A stretch of 64,000 bases of DNA from Fontivita pretiosa (GCF_050410795.1 NZ_CP191258.1:2108001-2172000), one strand, 5' to 3'. Positions 27,654 through 35,850 are shown, numbered from the stretch's first letter. A program made the numbers and translations. Notes: a model not told the origin generated them from the sequence alone.

Positions 27654-30059
27654 TCACTGCGCGACCTTCCTGAGGGACATCGTGCTTCCCGCCTGCGGCG
27701 GTCGAACGCTCTTGGACGCCGGCAGCAACACGATCGCGCGAGTGCCTTGTCCCGGACGGCTCTCCAGCCGAATCGACCCGCCGCTGGATTCGATCCATCG
27801 CAGCGCCTTGGCCAGTCCCATCCCCCGGCGTCTGCCGGCGGGCTTGGAACTGAAAAACGGATCGAACGCCCGCTTCAAAGTCGCCTCGTCCATGCCGCAG
27901 CCGTTGTCGGCGATGGTCAGCACGACCATCTGCGAATACGGATCGTACGCGCCATGAATCGCCACCTGCCCTTTGCCCGGCTCGGTCGCCTGAAACGCGT
28001 TATCGATCACCTGCGCCAGCGCCGCGGTCACCTGTTGTGGATCCACGACCACTGGCGGCACCTCCGCAAGCGTCAGCTCAACTGACCTATCGGCGCTCTC
28101 GATGTGCATCTTTGCATCGTGCAACGCCTGCTGAACAATTTCGGACAGGTCCGATTCCACGGGCCTGGGCGGCACCGGTTTGGCAAAATCCATCAGCTCG
28201 GTGATGATGTCGCTCAACCGCTGCGACTGTTCATAGATCAGATGCGCCGCCGCCTTCTGCTTCGGGTCCGTTAATTCCGCCGCCAGCAACTGCGATCGAC
28301 CGCTGATTACCGCCAGCGGATTGTTCATCTCGTGCGCTGCGCCGGCGGCCATCTCCCCCACCGTGATCAGCGTGCGGCTGCGAAGAATCTCATTCTGCGC
28401 CGTCTGAAGCTGGCGGTTGGCTTCGGCGAGCTGCTCGGACAGCGTGCGCGCTTCCTCACGAATCTGCGCGGTGCGAAGCGCCAGGCTCCATCCGCTGGCC
28501 AGCGCGCTCAGCTCCTGAAGCTGCGTGCTCAGTCGCTGCGCCTCTCCCGCCGCCGCGCCCCACACCACCCCCCCCACGCACATTCCGTCGGCCTCCAGGC
28601 AGATCCAGTAGCGATGATCATGCCCCAGCCGCGGCGAGACCGCCGACAGGAACCATTCCAGCTCTTCTCCGGCCGGCAAAACCGGACCTTCCCCCGGCGG
28701 GGGTGTCAGCGGCGGCTTGCTACGGGCGCTGTCATCCGTGGCGACGGGCCGGGCCGGTGCCTCTTCGGTTTCCGCGGCGTCCGCCAATGCCGTCGATGCG
28801 GCACCCGGAGCGCGCATGTTCCGCGACATGCCGGCCGTGCACTCGATGATCGTCGTCTCGAACACATCCCCGTGGGCATCGACCAGGATGGTTTCGGCGT
28901 AATCGCGTCCCGGGGGCAGGGAAAAGATCGCGGCGCTGCTGACATCCAGCGTGCTCACCGCCGTCTGACCGATCGCCTGAAGCACCACGCTCGGCGGGGC
29001 GTCGGGGCGCAGTTCCGCCTGGAAGCCCGCCAGCGCATCGAAGAACTTGGCGCGGATCTGGAGCTTGCGGTTTTTGGCGGCCAGTTGCCCGCTGACCCGA
29101 CCCAGCTCCCGGTTCGCCTGCGCCAACGCCTGGTGATACAGCTCGCTGGTGCTGGCCTGCCCCAGCCCAAGCGCCTGGGCACGCGGCTCGATGTACTGCA
29201 CGAGCTTCTGAAGAACCGCCTCGATGTGCTCGCGACCCAGGCCGATCGCGTCGGCCAGCACCTGCCGCGCCACCGGGAAGATGTAGTTGCCGCTGTACCC
29301 AAGGTGCTGCTCGCGAACCAGCAGATCCGCCAGCGTGATCAGGTTGACCATCCGCGGATTGCGGACGGTGGCAGGCAGCGCCTGCGGAAGCTGCCCGTGC
29401 AGCCAGATGCAGTCGCGCACCGTCGCCGGCAGATGCCACTTCTCCGCCAGACGCTTGCCCACGACCATGTGATCCAGGCCGATGACGGTGCGCTCCAGAT
29501 CGGCGATGTTGCCGCGAAGCAGATCGGCGGCCTCGACCACTTTGGAAAAGCTCTTGGGCAGGACCGCATCCAGCGCGACCTTGCCCATGTCGTGCAGCAG
29601 CCCGCAGACGAACGCCTCGGCCGGATCGATCCCGCAGTTGCGCCCCCAACGCGCGCACAGCTCGCGGGCCAGCAGCTCGGCACAGCAGGCCACCGCCACG
29701 GAGTGCTTCCAGAACTCCTCGCGGCTGAAGTGGGCGCCGGCGGACTGCTCAGCGGGCTTGAAGGTCTCGAAGATGGAAACAGCCAGAACCGCGCTGCGCA
29801 CCGCGGCGAAACCCAGCAGCACGACGGCACGCTCGACGGTGTTGACTTCCCCCCGCACGCCCAGGTCCGCGCGATGCACCAGTTGCAGCACCCGCGTCGT
29901 CAGCGCAACGTCGGAGCTGATCAGACGAACCACGTCGGCGGCGGAAGTCTCGTCGCTGCCGGTGGCCTCCAGGACCTTGATCGCCACCGCCGGCAACGTC
30001 GGCAGATCCTCCAGTTGCTGGAGAATCAACTCGACGCGTTTTTCGCGTAAATCAGCCAT
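27654..30059 (-). CDS. HDOD-domain sensor histidine kinase
   Basis: 801 residues. An N-terminal HDOD domain (LEDLPTLPAVAIKVLE, LLHDMGKVALD, residues about 10-210) is joined through a helical region and a GAF-like segment to a histidine kinase. HisKA has GEMAAGAAHEMNNPLAVI with the phospho-acceptor His576; HATPase has VIDNAFQATEPG, IADNGCGMD and GRRRGMGLAKAL. HDOD replaces the usual sensory domain. No membrane helix, so cytoplasmic. The ATG has no Shine-Dalgarno: the bases before it belong to the arm of the four-helix-bundle cassette. Likely partners are the two REC proteins on either side. Confidence 0.92.
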   Translation of the reverse strand: MADLREKRVELILQQLEDLPTLPAVAIKVLEATGSDETSAADVVRLISSDVALTTRVLQLVHRADLGVRGEVNTVERAVVLLGFAAVRSAVLAVSIFETFKPAEQSAGAHFSREEFWKHSVAVACCAELLARELCARWGRNCGIDPAEAFVCGLLHDMGKVALDAVLPKSFSKVVEAADLLRGNIADLERTVIGLDHMVVGKRLAEKWHLPATVRDCIWLHGQLPQALPATVRNPRMVNLITLADLLVREQHLGYSGNYIFPVARQVLADAIGLGREHIEAVLQKLVQYIEPRAQALGLGQASTSELYHQALAQANRELGRVSGQLAAKNRKLQIRAKFFDALAGFQAELRPDAPPSVVLQAIGQTAVSTLDVSSAAIFSLPPGRDYAETILVDAHGDVFETTIIECTAGMSRNMRAPGAASTALADAAETEEAPARPVATDDSARSKPPLTPPPGEGPVLPAGEELEWFLSAVSPRLGHDHRYWICLEADGMCVGGVVWGAAAGEAQRLSTQLQELSALASGWSLALRTAQIREEARTLSEQLAEANRQLQTAQNEILRSRTLITVGEMAAGAAHEMNNPLAVISGRSQLLAAELTDPKQKAAAHLIYEQSQRLSDIITELMDFAKPVPPRPVESDLSEIVQQALHDAKMHIESADRSVELTLAEVPPVVVDPQQVTAALAQVIDNAFQATEPGKGQVAIHGAYDPYSQMVVLTIADNGCGMDEATLKRAFDPFFSSKPAGRRRGMGLAKALRWIESSGGSIRLESRPGQGTRAIVLLPASKSVRPPQAGSTMSLRKVAQ

Positions 30060-30089
30060 AGCGGGCAGCAGGCAGCGGGCAGCGGGCAG
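30059..30089. repeat. Left inverted arm of the heptad cassette
   Basis: Four heptads of GC(G/A)GGCA after TA. It covers the place where the kinase gene would have its ribosome binding site. Confidence 0.85.
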
Positions 30090-30099
30090 GGTCTGCGCG

Positions 30100-30462
30100 C
30101 TATCCGTTGCCCAGCGTTCTCCTCAAACCATTGATCAGCCGACCCACCTCGCTGGCCAGAAGCATCAGTGCCTCGGTGCTTGTCGAATCCAGATAGCCGA
30201 GCCTCGCCGCCAGCAGCACCTGTGTCTCAAGTTCCCGCAACGATCCGTGCGCGATGCTCAGGAAGCGACCCCACTCCCTGTCGCTGCCGCGGCCTTGTCC
30301 TTCCGCGATGTTGCTGGGCACTGAGAGAGCCGCCCGGCGCATTTGAAGCCGCAGGCCATACGTCTCGTGCTGTGGAAATTCACGCGATGCCCGATAGACC
30401 TGCTCGCACAGATCCATCGCCTTCTGCCAGGCGTGAAGATCACGGTAGTTCCGCGCTCCCAT
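30100..30462 (-). CDS. Four-helix-bundle protein, S23 / 23S rRNA intervening-sequence type
   Basis: 120 residues, normal for the family. The signatures are DLHAWQKAMDLCEQVY, YGLRLQMRRAALSVPSNIAEGQGR and FLSIAHGSLRELETQ-VLLAARLGY. Relatives are encoded within intervening sequences of 23S rRNA genes in some bacteria and also free-standing in many genomes; related Avd proteins assist diversity-generating retroelements. The molecular role is not known. The ATG lies 9 bases from the end of the heptad arm, without a separate Shine-Dalgarno. Confidence 0.92.
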   Translation of the reverse strand: MGARNYRDLHAWQKAMDLCEQVYRASREFPQHETYGLRLQMRRAALSVPSNIAEGQGRGSDREWGRFLSIAHGSLRELETQVLLAARLGYLDSTSTEALMLLASEVGRLINGLRRTLGNG

Positions 30463-30471
30463 GTCTGCCCG

Positions 30472-30502
30472 CTGCCGGCTGCCGGCTGCCTGCTGCCGGC
30501 TA
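30472..30502. repeat. Right inverted arm of the heptad cassette
   Basis: Inverted copy of the left arm, with C instead of G at position 3 of heptads 1, 3 and 4. Its last three bases are the stop codon of the HTH-REC gene. Confidence 0.85.
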
Positions 30503-31063
30503 AACGCCCAGCAGCTCCCCGATCCGCTCGATGATCTTCTCGATGTTGAACGGCTTTTTCACGAACTCGTCGGCGCCGGCCTTGAGCAGCTCGTTGATCT
30601 CATCCTGATTGACCACGCCAGAGACGATGATGATCTTGGTGTGCTCGAACTCCGGCTTGGAACGGATCGTCTTGCACACGACGTTGCCGTTGATGTCCGG
30701 CAGCATGTAGTCCAGGATTACCAGATCGGGGTTGAACTCCTGGGTAAGCATGCCGGCGTCGTAGCCTGTGGTGGCGGTCTTGACCTCGAAGCGTCCGTCG
30801 CGCTCCAGCACGTCCACGAATAGCTCAACGATCTCCGGATCATCGTCCACGACCAGGATCTTGCTCTTGCCGCTGTCCAGGGCATCGGGTGGGATGCCGT
30901 TTTCCTTCATGAACTGGATGAGGGCATCGCGGGGAATTCGACGGAAGCGACTGCCGGGCACACGGAAGCCGCGCAGACGCCCGCTGTCGAAACAGCGAAT
31001 GATCGTTTGCTGAGAGACCTTGCAGATCTCGGCTGCCTCGCCGGTCGTGAATACGGTTTTCAT
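30500..31063 (-). CDS. Response regulator with N-terminal excisionase-type HTH (HTH-REC)
   Basis: 187 residues. GAGGG lies 6 bases before the ATG at 31063. Residues 3-55 form an excisionase/MerR-like winged helix (FTTGEAAEICKVSQQTIIRCFDSGRLRGFRVPGSRFRRI). The receiver domain follows (ILVVDDDP, Asp118 in VILDYMLPD, VSG, FVKKPF). This order, DNA binding first and receiver last, is the reverse of the common layout. Likely the transcriptional output of the HDOD kinase encoded downstream. Confidence 0.9.
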   Translation of the reverse strand: MKTVFTTGEAAEICKVSQQTIIRCFDSGRLRGFRVPGSRFRRIPRDALIQFMKENGIPPDALDSGKSKILVVDDDPEIVELFVDVLERDGRFEVKTATTGYDAGMLTQEFNPDLVILDYMLPDINGNVVCKTIRSKPEFEHTKIIIVSGVVNQDEINELLKAGADEFVKKPFNIEKIIERIGELLGV

Positions 31064-31215
31064 CGCTGACCCTCGTCGTAGCTGGGAGCGTTGCTTTGGC
31101 CAAGTCCACCTGGTCGTGCTTCGCCGCACGCGTTAATCCTGTGGGCTTGCCACACAGACAGATAGAGTTGACCTCCTTCTCTATCTTTCCCATTTAACCA
31201 TCGGCGAGCGGTTTT

Positions 31216-31233
31216 CGCAACTTGAGAGTTGCG
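31216..31233. promoter_or_regulatory. Inverted repeat, candidate regulator site
   Basis: CGCAACT-TGAG-AGTTGCG, perfect 7-bp half-sites with a 4-bp spacer, in the spacer between the HTH-REC gene and the sigma gene. A natural candidate for binding by the HTH-REC protein. Confidence 0.45.
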
Positions 31234-31253
31234 GAAAATCGGATCGCGCCGGA

Positions 31254-31281
31254 TTGAACAAAAATCGTGGAAAGTTAGTAT
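31254..31281 (+). promoter_or_regulatory. Weak promoter-like pair before the sigma gene
   Basis: TTGAAC at 31254 and TAGTAT at 31276, 16 bp apart. Each box has two mismatches to the sigma-70 consensus. Confidence 0.3.
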
Positions 31282-31432
31282 GGATTTTGTTAGGATCGGC
31301 GCAACGTTCGTGGCGCCGGACACGCCGCGGCGAATCGCCGCTCGTAGCCGGGCACTGACCTCTGCCCGGTCGCCAACCCATCCACCGCACGACGGCTGGC
31401 TCAGCCGTCGGCGATTATCGGACCCGCCTTCC

Positions 31433-32065
31433 ATGAACCGCACACCTCAACGCCCTCAATGCACCTGGTCACAGCTCAGTCCGTCACACCTGAATCTGAT
31501 CCGCGCGATGGCCGGCCAACTGCGCCGCCGGCTTCCGCCAACTGTCGAGCCGGGCGACTTGATCGGCGACGGATACGTCGGCCTGCGCAGCGCCATGAAG
31601 CGTTTCGATCCGTCGCGTGGCGTGCCCTTCGAGCAGTTCGCGCTGCGTCGCATTCGCGGGGCCATGCTCGACGGCCTGAGACAACGTGATTTCCCCCACC
31701 GCCGCAGCAGGCGAGATGACCTGCCAACGCCCCAATTCCAGCCACTTGATCCTGATCAACTTCTGGATCGTTCACATGCCCTATCACGCCTGGTGCAGCG
31801 ACTGTGGCTGCAAAACCAGCTCCAGCATCTGCCCCGGCGCACACGTCTGGTGCTTCAGCTTTACTACCTCGAGGCGGTGCCCATGGCCGCGATTGCGGTT
31901 TGCCTGGGCATCTCCCAGCCGAGGGTTTGCCAACTCCACGCCGCCGGCCTGCGAAAACTCCGCCGCCAGATACATACCGCAGGTCCTGACGTCGCGAATC
32001 CCAATCGCGCGACGCTCGGTAAAACAAGCAGACCCCGCGACACGGCGAGTGCCCGCGGGGTCTGA
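31433..32065 (+). CDS. Short sigma-70 family sigma factor (FliA/SigB-like)
   Basis: 210 residues from ATG 31433. Region 2 is clear (LRRRLPPTVEPGDLIGDGY, MKRFDPSRGVPFEQFALRRI-RGAMLDGLR). Region 4 follows (LPRRTRLVLQLYYLEAVPMA, AIAVCLGISQPRVCQLHAAG). The stretch between them is only about 45 residues and Pro/Asp-rich, so region 3 is largely missing. The last 12 codons overlap the hairpin that ends the convergent rpsD gene. Divergent from the HTH-REC/HDOD kinase cluster, so perhaps controlled by it. Confidence 0.85.
   Translation: MNRTPQRPQCTWSQLSPSHLNLIRAMAGQLRRRLPPTVEPGDLIGDGYVGLRSAMKRFDPSRGVPFEQFALRRIRGAMLDGLRQRDFPHRRSRRDDLPTPQFQPLDPDQLLDRSHALSRLVQRLWLQNQLQHLPRRTRLVLQLYYLEAVPMAAIAVCLGISQPRVCQLHAAGLRKLRRQIHTAGPDVANPNRATLGKTSRPRDTASARGV
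32021..32064 (-). terminator. rpsD terminator, inside the 3' end of the sigma gene
   Basis: Perfect 11-bp stem (CAGACCCCGCG/CGCGGGGTCTG). Read on the minus strand it is followed by CTTGTTTT, giving a T-rich tail for rpsD, whose stop lies 37 bp away. On the plus strand there is no T tail. Confidence 0.75.
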
Positions 32066-32100
32066 CTGTTCTGATCAGCGAGGCGCTGTGTTCGGATCTT

Positions 32101-32700
32101 TTACCGGTAGAACTCGATGATCAGGTTCATGTTCACTTCAAACGGCACGTCTTCGGGCGTGGGCAGCGCCAGCACCCTTGCGGTGAGCTGGGCGGGATTC
32201 CATTCCAGCCAGCCGGGAACCGCGTGTCCTGGATTCTGCTCCATGTTCTCGCGGAGCAGCTTGTGAATCTTCTCCTTGAACGTGATGACCTGTCCCGGCT
32301 TGACCAGATAGCTGGGAATGTCGGTCTTGACTCCGTCCACCAGCACATGCCCGTGGGCCACAATCTGCCGCGTGGCCCAGATCGTCCGCCCGACTCCAAG
32401 CCGACGAAGCACGTTGTCCAGTCGCGTCTCCAGGATCTGGATCATCGTGTTGGCGGTGTTGCCTTTGGACTTTTTGGCCATGTCCATGTAGCGGCGGAAC
32501 TGCCGCTCGAGCACGCCATAGTGATAACGCAGCTTCTGCTTCTCGGTCAGGCGCACGCCGTATTCAGTATGCCGCCGGCCGCGATAGCCGTGCATGCCGG
32601 GCAGCTCCAGCTCTTCCTTGGCGGTGTGCTTGGGGATGTCGGCGATGGGAACGCCGACGCGACGGGACAACTTGACTTTCGGGCCGATGTAACGGGCCAT
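32101..32700 (-). CDS. rpsD: 30S ribosomal protein S4
   Basis: 199 residues. A primary 16S rRNA binder that nucleates 30S assembly. MARYIGPKVKLSRRVGVPI starts the protein and fixes ATG at 32700. The S4 RNA-binding domain is in RLDNVLRRLGVGRTIWATRQ, HGHVLVDGVKTDIPSYLVKPGQ. It stands alone here, not in the alpha operon with rpsM/rpsK/rpoA. Residue Cys ligands for an N-terminal zinc site are absent. Confidence 0.97.
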   Translation of the reverse strand: MARYIGPKVKLSRRVGVPIADIPKHTAKEELELPGMHGYRGRRHTEYGVRLTEKQKLRYHYGVLERQFRRYMDMAKKSKGNTANTMIQILETRLDNVLRRLGVGRTIWATRQIVAHGHVLVDGVKTDIPSYLVKPGQVITFKEKIHKLLRENMEQNPGHAVPGWLEWNPAQLTARVLALPTPEDVPFEVNMNLIIEFYR

Positions 32701-33085
32701 GATGCCAGACACTTTCTATCCCGGGCAATCGGGATCTCAGGACATGCGCGGCGGGCGTCAGCCGGGCCACTAACCCCTGCGACGCGCGGCTTACGCGCTT
32801 TTGGCGGCGGGCGTGGTTCTGAGGCACGCCGCGCTCGCCCCGCCGTCGCCGCAACGTTCCACACAACGTTGCCTGCCTGCGACCGCGGGCGGGCGAATTA
32901 TAGCCACGCCCGCGAGCGACTCAAGCATGGTGCCGGCAACCGACCGGGAAGGTTGGCCCAAGTGCCGACAGCACACCGGCAAATTGGAACGAATACTCAT
33001 GAGCCTGTGCAGGAGCACGCCAGCCTGTGTCACCCGCGTCCCGCCTGTGCGAGCGAGCATCGCACGGGCAGGTTGTCCGTGACAT
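32701..33085. other. Leader of rpsD and spacer with REP-like palindrome
   Basis: About 385 bp. Apart from the palindrome at 33028-33084 I see no gene or RNA structure that I could name. Open frames here continue antisense from neighbours. Confidence 0.5.
33028..33084. repeat. REP-like GC palindrome
   Basis: Imperfect arms of about 25 bp (TGTCACCCGCGTCCCGCC... against ...GGGCAGGTTGTCCGTGACA). Member of the dispersed family with copies at 36691, 39753, 49346 and 58252. It abuts the stop codon of the PEP-CTERM gene. Confidence 0.6.
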
Positions 33086-34600
33086 TCAACCGCGCCGTCG
33101 CTGGCGCACTCCGGTAAAGAGGGGTAGACGTATCAGAAGCGCGATGGCTCCGAACGTCGTACCCGTCGTCGCCGGCTCCGGTATCTGCAGGACATATAAC
33201 CGATTCGCGTAACCCGGTGGGACGAAGCCGCCCGGCAGCCGCGGATCGTAATACGCCGTGCCGGCAATCCATCCGTTGTTGTTGATCGCATCCGCCGTCA
33301 TCAACAGCCAACCGCTGTCGGGATCGATCAGATCATTCAGGTTGACAAGCGTCCCATCGGCAAGCCAGCAGACAGCCCGCGGCTGGAAAGGCAAGTGGAG
33401 TGAACCCGGCACCCGGACGTAGGAGTATCCGACGATCAGCCCCGAATCGTTGATGTCAGACGCGCGGTTGATTTCGCCGATCAACAGGGTCTGGTCCAGA
33501 CTCGGTAATTCCGTGGGCTGAAGCGAGACCGGGTCCCAGCGCACGGCAACGCCGCGGGCACCCACGCCGGCTATCCAATCCTTCTGCGCGGTGCCAATGA
33601 TCGTTCCGTTGGCGTTGATACCATAAGCTGCGGCACTCGAGATTTCGTTAGAGCCCGCGTTCAAGAGACCCAACTCGATGGGTGTGGTCGTGGTTGCGGG
33701 CCAGAAGACCGCACGAGTGCCCAGGTCGCGACCCTGATCGTCGATCTTGACGGCACTGCCGACGATCGTGCCGGCGGCATCGATCGCTTCCACGTTGGAC
33801 ACCAGCCGTCCCGTTACCCACGCGCCTGGCAGTCCCAGCTCTGTCGGACCGTTCGCACCCACGTCCCATCTCACCGCAGTCTGCCCAACACGGCGACCTG
33901 AGGCGTCATACTTGTCGGCCACACCTGCGATGATTCCCGTGTCGTTGATGAGCCATGCGGAGGCACCGGAGGAACCGTCAGCCGCGTAACCAAGCTGCCC
34001 GAGGGGTGTGGCGGCGGTTCCACCAGCATCCCAGCGAACCGCGCGCGAACCAAGGTTTGTGGTCCCGTCGGCCGACCATGCCGTCGCATAGCCGACCGCC
34101 GTTCCGCGCGCGTTGATCGCCAGAGGAGGCGCTGTCGTCTGGCCATTCGCGTCTGTGCCGAGGTGTCCAAGCGGAGTGGGCGCAGTCTCTGCGGCATCCC
34201 AACGTACTGGCAAATAGGTTGCGATGGTCGCATGTTGTGCCTGACCAACGATGGTTCCAGAGGCATTGATCGCCAGCGCGCCGGCGAAGTTCGTCCCATC
34301 GCCGCCGGCGCCCAGGCCCTCAAGCGCCTGGGGTTCCGGGTCGCCAACCCGGAAGCGAAAGGGCGTGGTCCCGATCCCGAATCCCGCGTTGCGCCAGATG
34401 TTGCCGGCAACGGTCGCATCCTCGGTAATTCCAATCACCGATGCGTTGCGCGCGAACACGTCTACCGGTGACGCGCCATAGACAGGGACATGGAGCGTAG
34501 TCGTTGCCCGCGCGGATCCCGCTGTCAGTGACTGATGAAGCAGCACAAGACTCAGCACGCCCGCGATACAACGCGGTGTGGCACTTTCTCGCCCGTCCAT
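33086..34600 (-). CDS. PEP-CTERM exported protein with HAF-like repeats
   Basis: 504 residues. ATG 34600 has AAGG 9 bases upstream and opens a signal peptide (GVLSLVLLHQSLTAGSARA). The body is a series of about eight repeats with the core (A)INxxGTIVG...A(V)RWD (for example LAINASGTIVGQAQHA, LAINARGTAVGYATAW), as in extracellular HAF-repeat proteins. The C-terminus is IPEPATTG, a hydrophobic helix and RQRRRG: PEP-CTERM. Likely a surface beta-propeller-like protein; ligand unknown. Confidence 0.85.
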   Translation of the reverse strand: MDGRESATPRCIAGVLSLVLLHQSLTAGSARATTTLHVPVYGASPVDVFARNASVIGITEDATVAGNIWRNAGFGIGTTPFRFRVGDPEPQALEGLGAGGDGTNFAGALAINASGTIVGQAQHATIATYLPVRWDAAETAPTPLGHLGTDANGQTTAPPLAINARGTAVGYATAWSADGTTNLGSRAVRWDAGGTAATPLGQLGYAADGSSGASAWLINDTGIIAGVADKYDASGRRVGQTAVRWDVGANGPTELGLPGAWVTGRLVSNVEAIDAAGTIVGSAVKIDDQGRDLGTRAVFWPATTTTPIELGLLNAGSNEISSAAAYGINANGTIIGTAQKDWIAGVGARGVAVRWDPVSLQPTELPSLDQTLLIGEINRASDINDSGLIVGYSYVRVPGSLHLPFQPRAVCWLADGTLVNLNDLIDPDSGWLLMTADAINNNGWIAGTAYYDPRLPGGFVPPGYANRLYVLQIPEPATTGTTFGAIALLIRLPLFTGVRQRRRG

Positions 34601-34701
34601 ACTGCCCGCCCTTCTGAGTGAAATGGCCGCTGCGCTTTCGGCGCCCCGCAATCGCGATTGGGTCGCCGCCCGTCAGCGACGGTGCACCCGTCAGGCGGCA
34701 T

Positions 34702-34726
34702 TATACACCGAATAAACCGGTGTATA
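34702..34726. promoter_or_regulatory. Inverted repeat upstream of the PEP-CTERM gene
   Basis: TATACACCG-7 bp-CGGTGTATA, perfect 9-bp half-sites, 102 bp before the PEP-CTERM start. Typical size for a dimeric regulator site. Confidence 0.45.
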
Positions 34727-34878
34727 TGGACCGCCGCGCAGAAAGCCGGAGACCACCGATGTCACGATGCTTCCGGGTTCAGCAGGCTTGTACGTGAGCG
34801 TGGGCGTGTCCCGCCGCGTTCGCAGCGGGCATCGACGCCCGGACTCTGCAACTCGCCTGACACGCTTCAGTTCGGCGG

Positions 34879-35850
34879 TCAGGTCTGCCCGAGCTCTGTG
34901 CCATCCTGATGAGGCTGATCATCCTTGTGAGACTGGTCCTTGTGGTGAGGCTTCTTGTGATGGATCAGCACCGGGTAGTACTCTCCCTTGATTTCGATTT
35001 CGTCGTCTTCATCCGCTCGCTTCAGCGGAGCAACCGGCTCCAGCGGGGCGGCGTCGAACTTGCGGGCCTCCGTCGCGGCGGCGGGTGACGCGGCGGCATG
35101 ATCCGTCGCCGTCGCCACGCCGACGGCCCCCTCGGCCAGTTGCTGCTCGTACGCCTCGGCCACCTCGCGCAGGCGTTGCTGCTGCTCGGCACTGACGGAG
35201 GCTTTGGCCGGCACAGGCGCCGCCCTGTCGGCGCGGCGGGTCCAGCTCCGCAGAATCTGTCGCAGCGATCGCCGGGAGGATCTGACCGTCGGTTGCGGCT
35301 GAGGCGGACGTCCCAGGCCGGCGCCAACCATGATGTTCAGCAGCGTCGCCCACACTCCGCCCAGCAGCAGCATCCCCGCCCCTGCTCCCAGCATCATCGC
35401 CGTCTTCGGCTCATGCCACCACCCGCGCCGGTAGCGGATCGGCGCGCCCTTGGCCTTCAGTTCCTCCAGATACTGCTCGATCGTCAGATCGGGACGGGGC
35501 TGCACGCGTCCGGGCAGGGCCGGCTTGTACGGCACTTCCGCGTAGAGATAACGGTCGTCCAGCACAAGCCTGCCCTTGCGATCGCGCGACAGCCGCTTGT
35601 AGGTCACCACGTTGACCCAGCCGCTGGTTGTGGCCTGCGTGCGCGTCGGTGGACGCACGACGATGTCCTGCACGTACGGTTGGCCGGACTTTTCATCCAC
35701 CAGCAGCAGATCCCGTTCGAAGTCGGCGACGCTGGCACGACGGACGCGCTCATCGGTCTCGCCCATCGACACCCACACGTACGCCAGCGCCAAGCCCAGC
35801 ACCGCTCCGATCAGCGTCCAATGCCACCGCTTCAGATCTTCAATACCCAT
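34879..35850 (-). CDS. Two-helix membrane protein with His-rich tail
   Basis: 323 residues. Helix 1 is WTLIGAVLGLALAYVWVSM (residues 11-29), helix 2 is AMMLGAGAGMLLLGGVWATLL (about 152-172), with a soluble domain between. After helix 2 comes an Arg-rich stretch, a coiled-coil-like EQQQRLREVAEAYEQQLAEG and an acidic then His/Lys-rich tail (HHKKPHHKDQSHKDDQPHQD) that could bind metal ions. No family recognised. Confidence 0.7.
   Translation of the reverse strand: MGIEDLKRWHWTLIGAVLGLALAYVWVSMGETDERVRRASVADFERDLLLVDEKSGQPYVQDIVVRPPTRTQATTSGWVNVVTYKRLSRDRKGRLVLDDRYLYAEVPYKPALPGRVQPRPDLTIEQYLEELKAKGAPIRYRRGWWHEPKTAMMLGAGAGMLLLGGVWATLLNIMVGAGLGRPPQPQPTVRSSRRSLRQILRSWTRRADRAAPVPAKASVSAEQQQRLREVAEAYEQQLAEGAVGVATATDHAAASPAAATEARKFDAAPLEPVAPLKRADEDDEIEIKGEYYPVLIHHKKPHHKDQSHKDDQPHQDGTELGQT

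Larger units (their letters stand above)
30059..30502 (-). mobile_element. Heptad-repeat-bounded cassette carrying an S23 four-helix-bundle gene
   Basis: A 444-bp unit bounded by 31-bp inverted arms (30059-30089 and 30472-30502) that match at 28 of 31 positions. Each arm reads TA, then four 7-bp units, then G. Left units: GCGGGCA, GCAGGCA, GCGGGCA, GCGGGCA. Right units: GCCGGCA, GCAGGCA, GCCGGCA, GCCGGCA. Between the arms is little besides one gene. The right arm supplies the TAG stop of the upstream regulator gene; the left arm touches the ATG of the kinase gene. The layout recalls 23S rRNA intervening sequences, which also carry S23-type genes inside inverted repeats. No transposase is present. 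Confidence 0.6.
31064..31432. other. Divergent control region between HTH-REC and sigma factor genes
   Basis: About 370 bp, AT-richer than its surroundings in 31160-31300. It holds the inverted repeat and promoter-like pair listed separately. Longer forms of the sigma gene would extend into it (ATG 31280), but without family similarity. Confidence 0.5.

Noticed and set aside
30059..30502. Diversity-generating retroelement, because S23 resembles Avd
   Set aside because: No reverse transcriptase and no template/variable repeat pair nearby.
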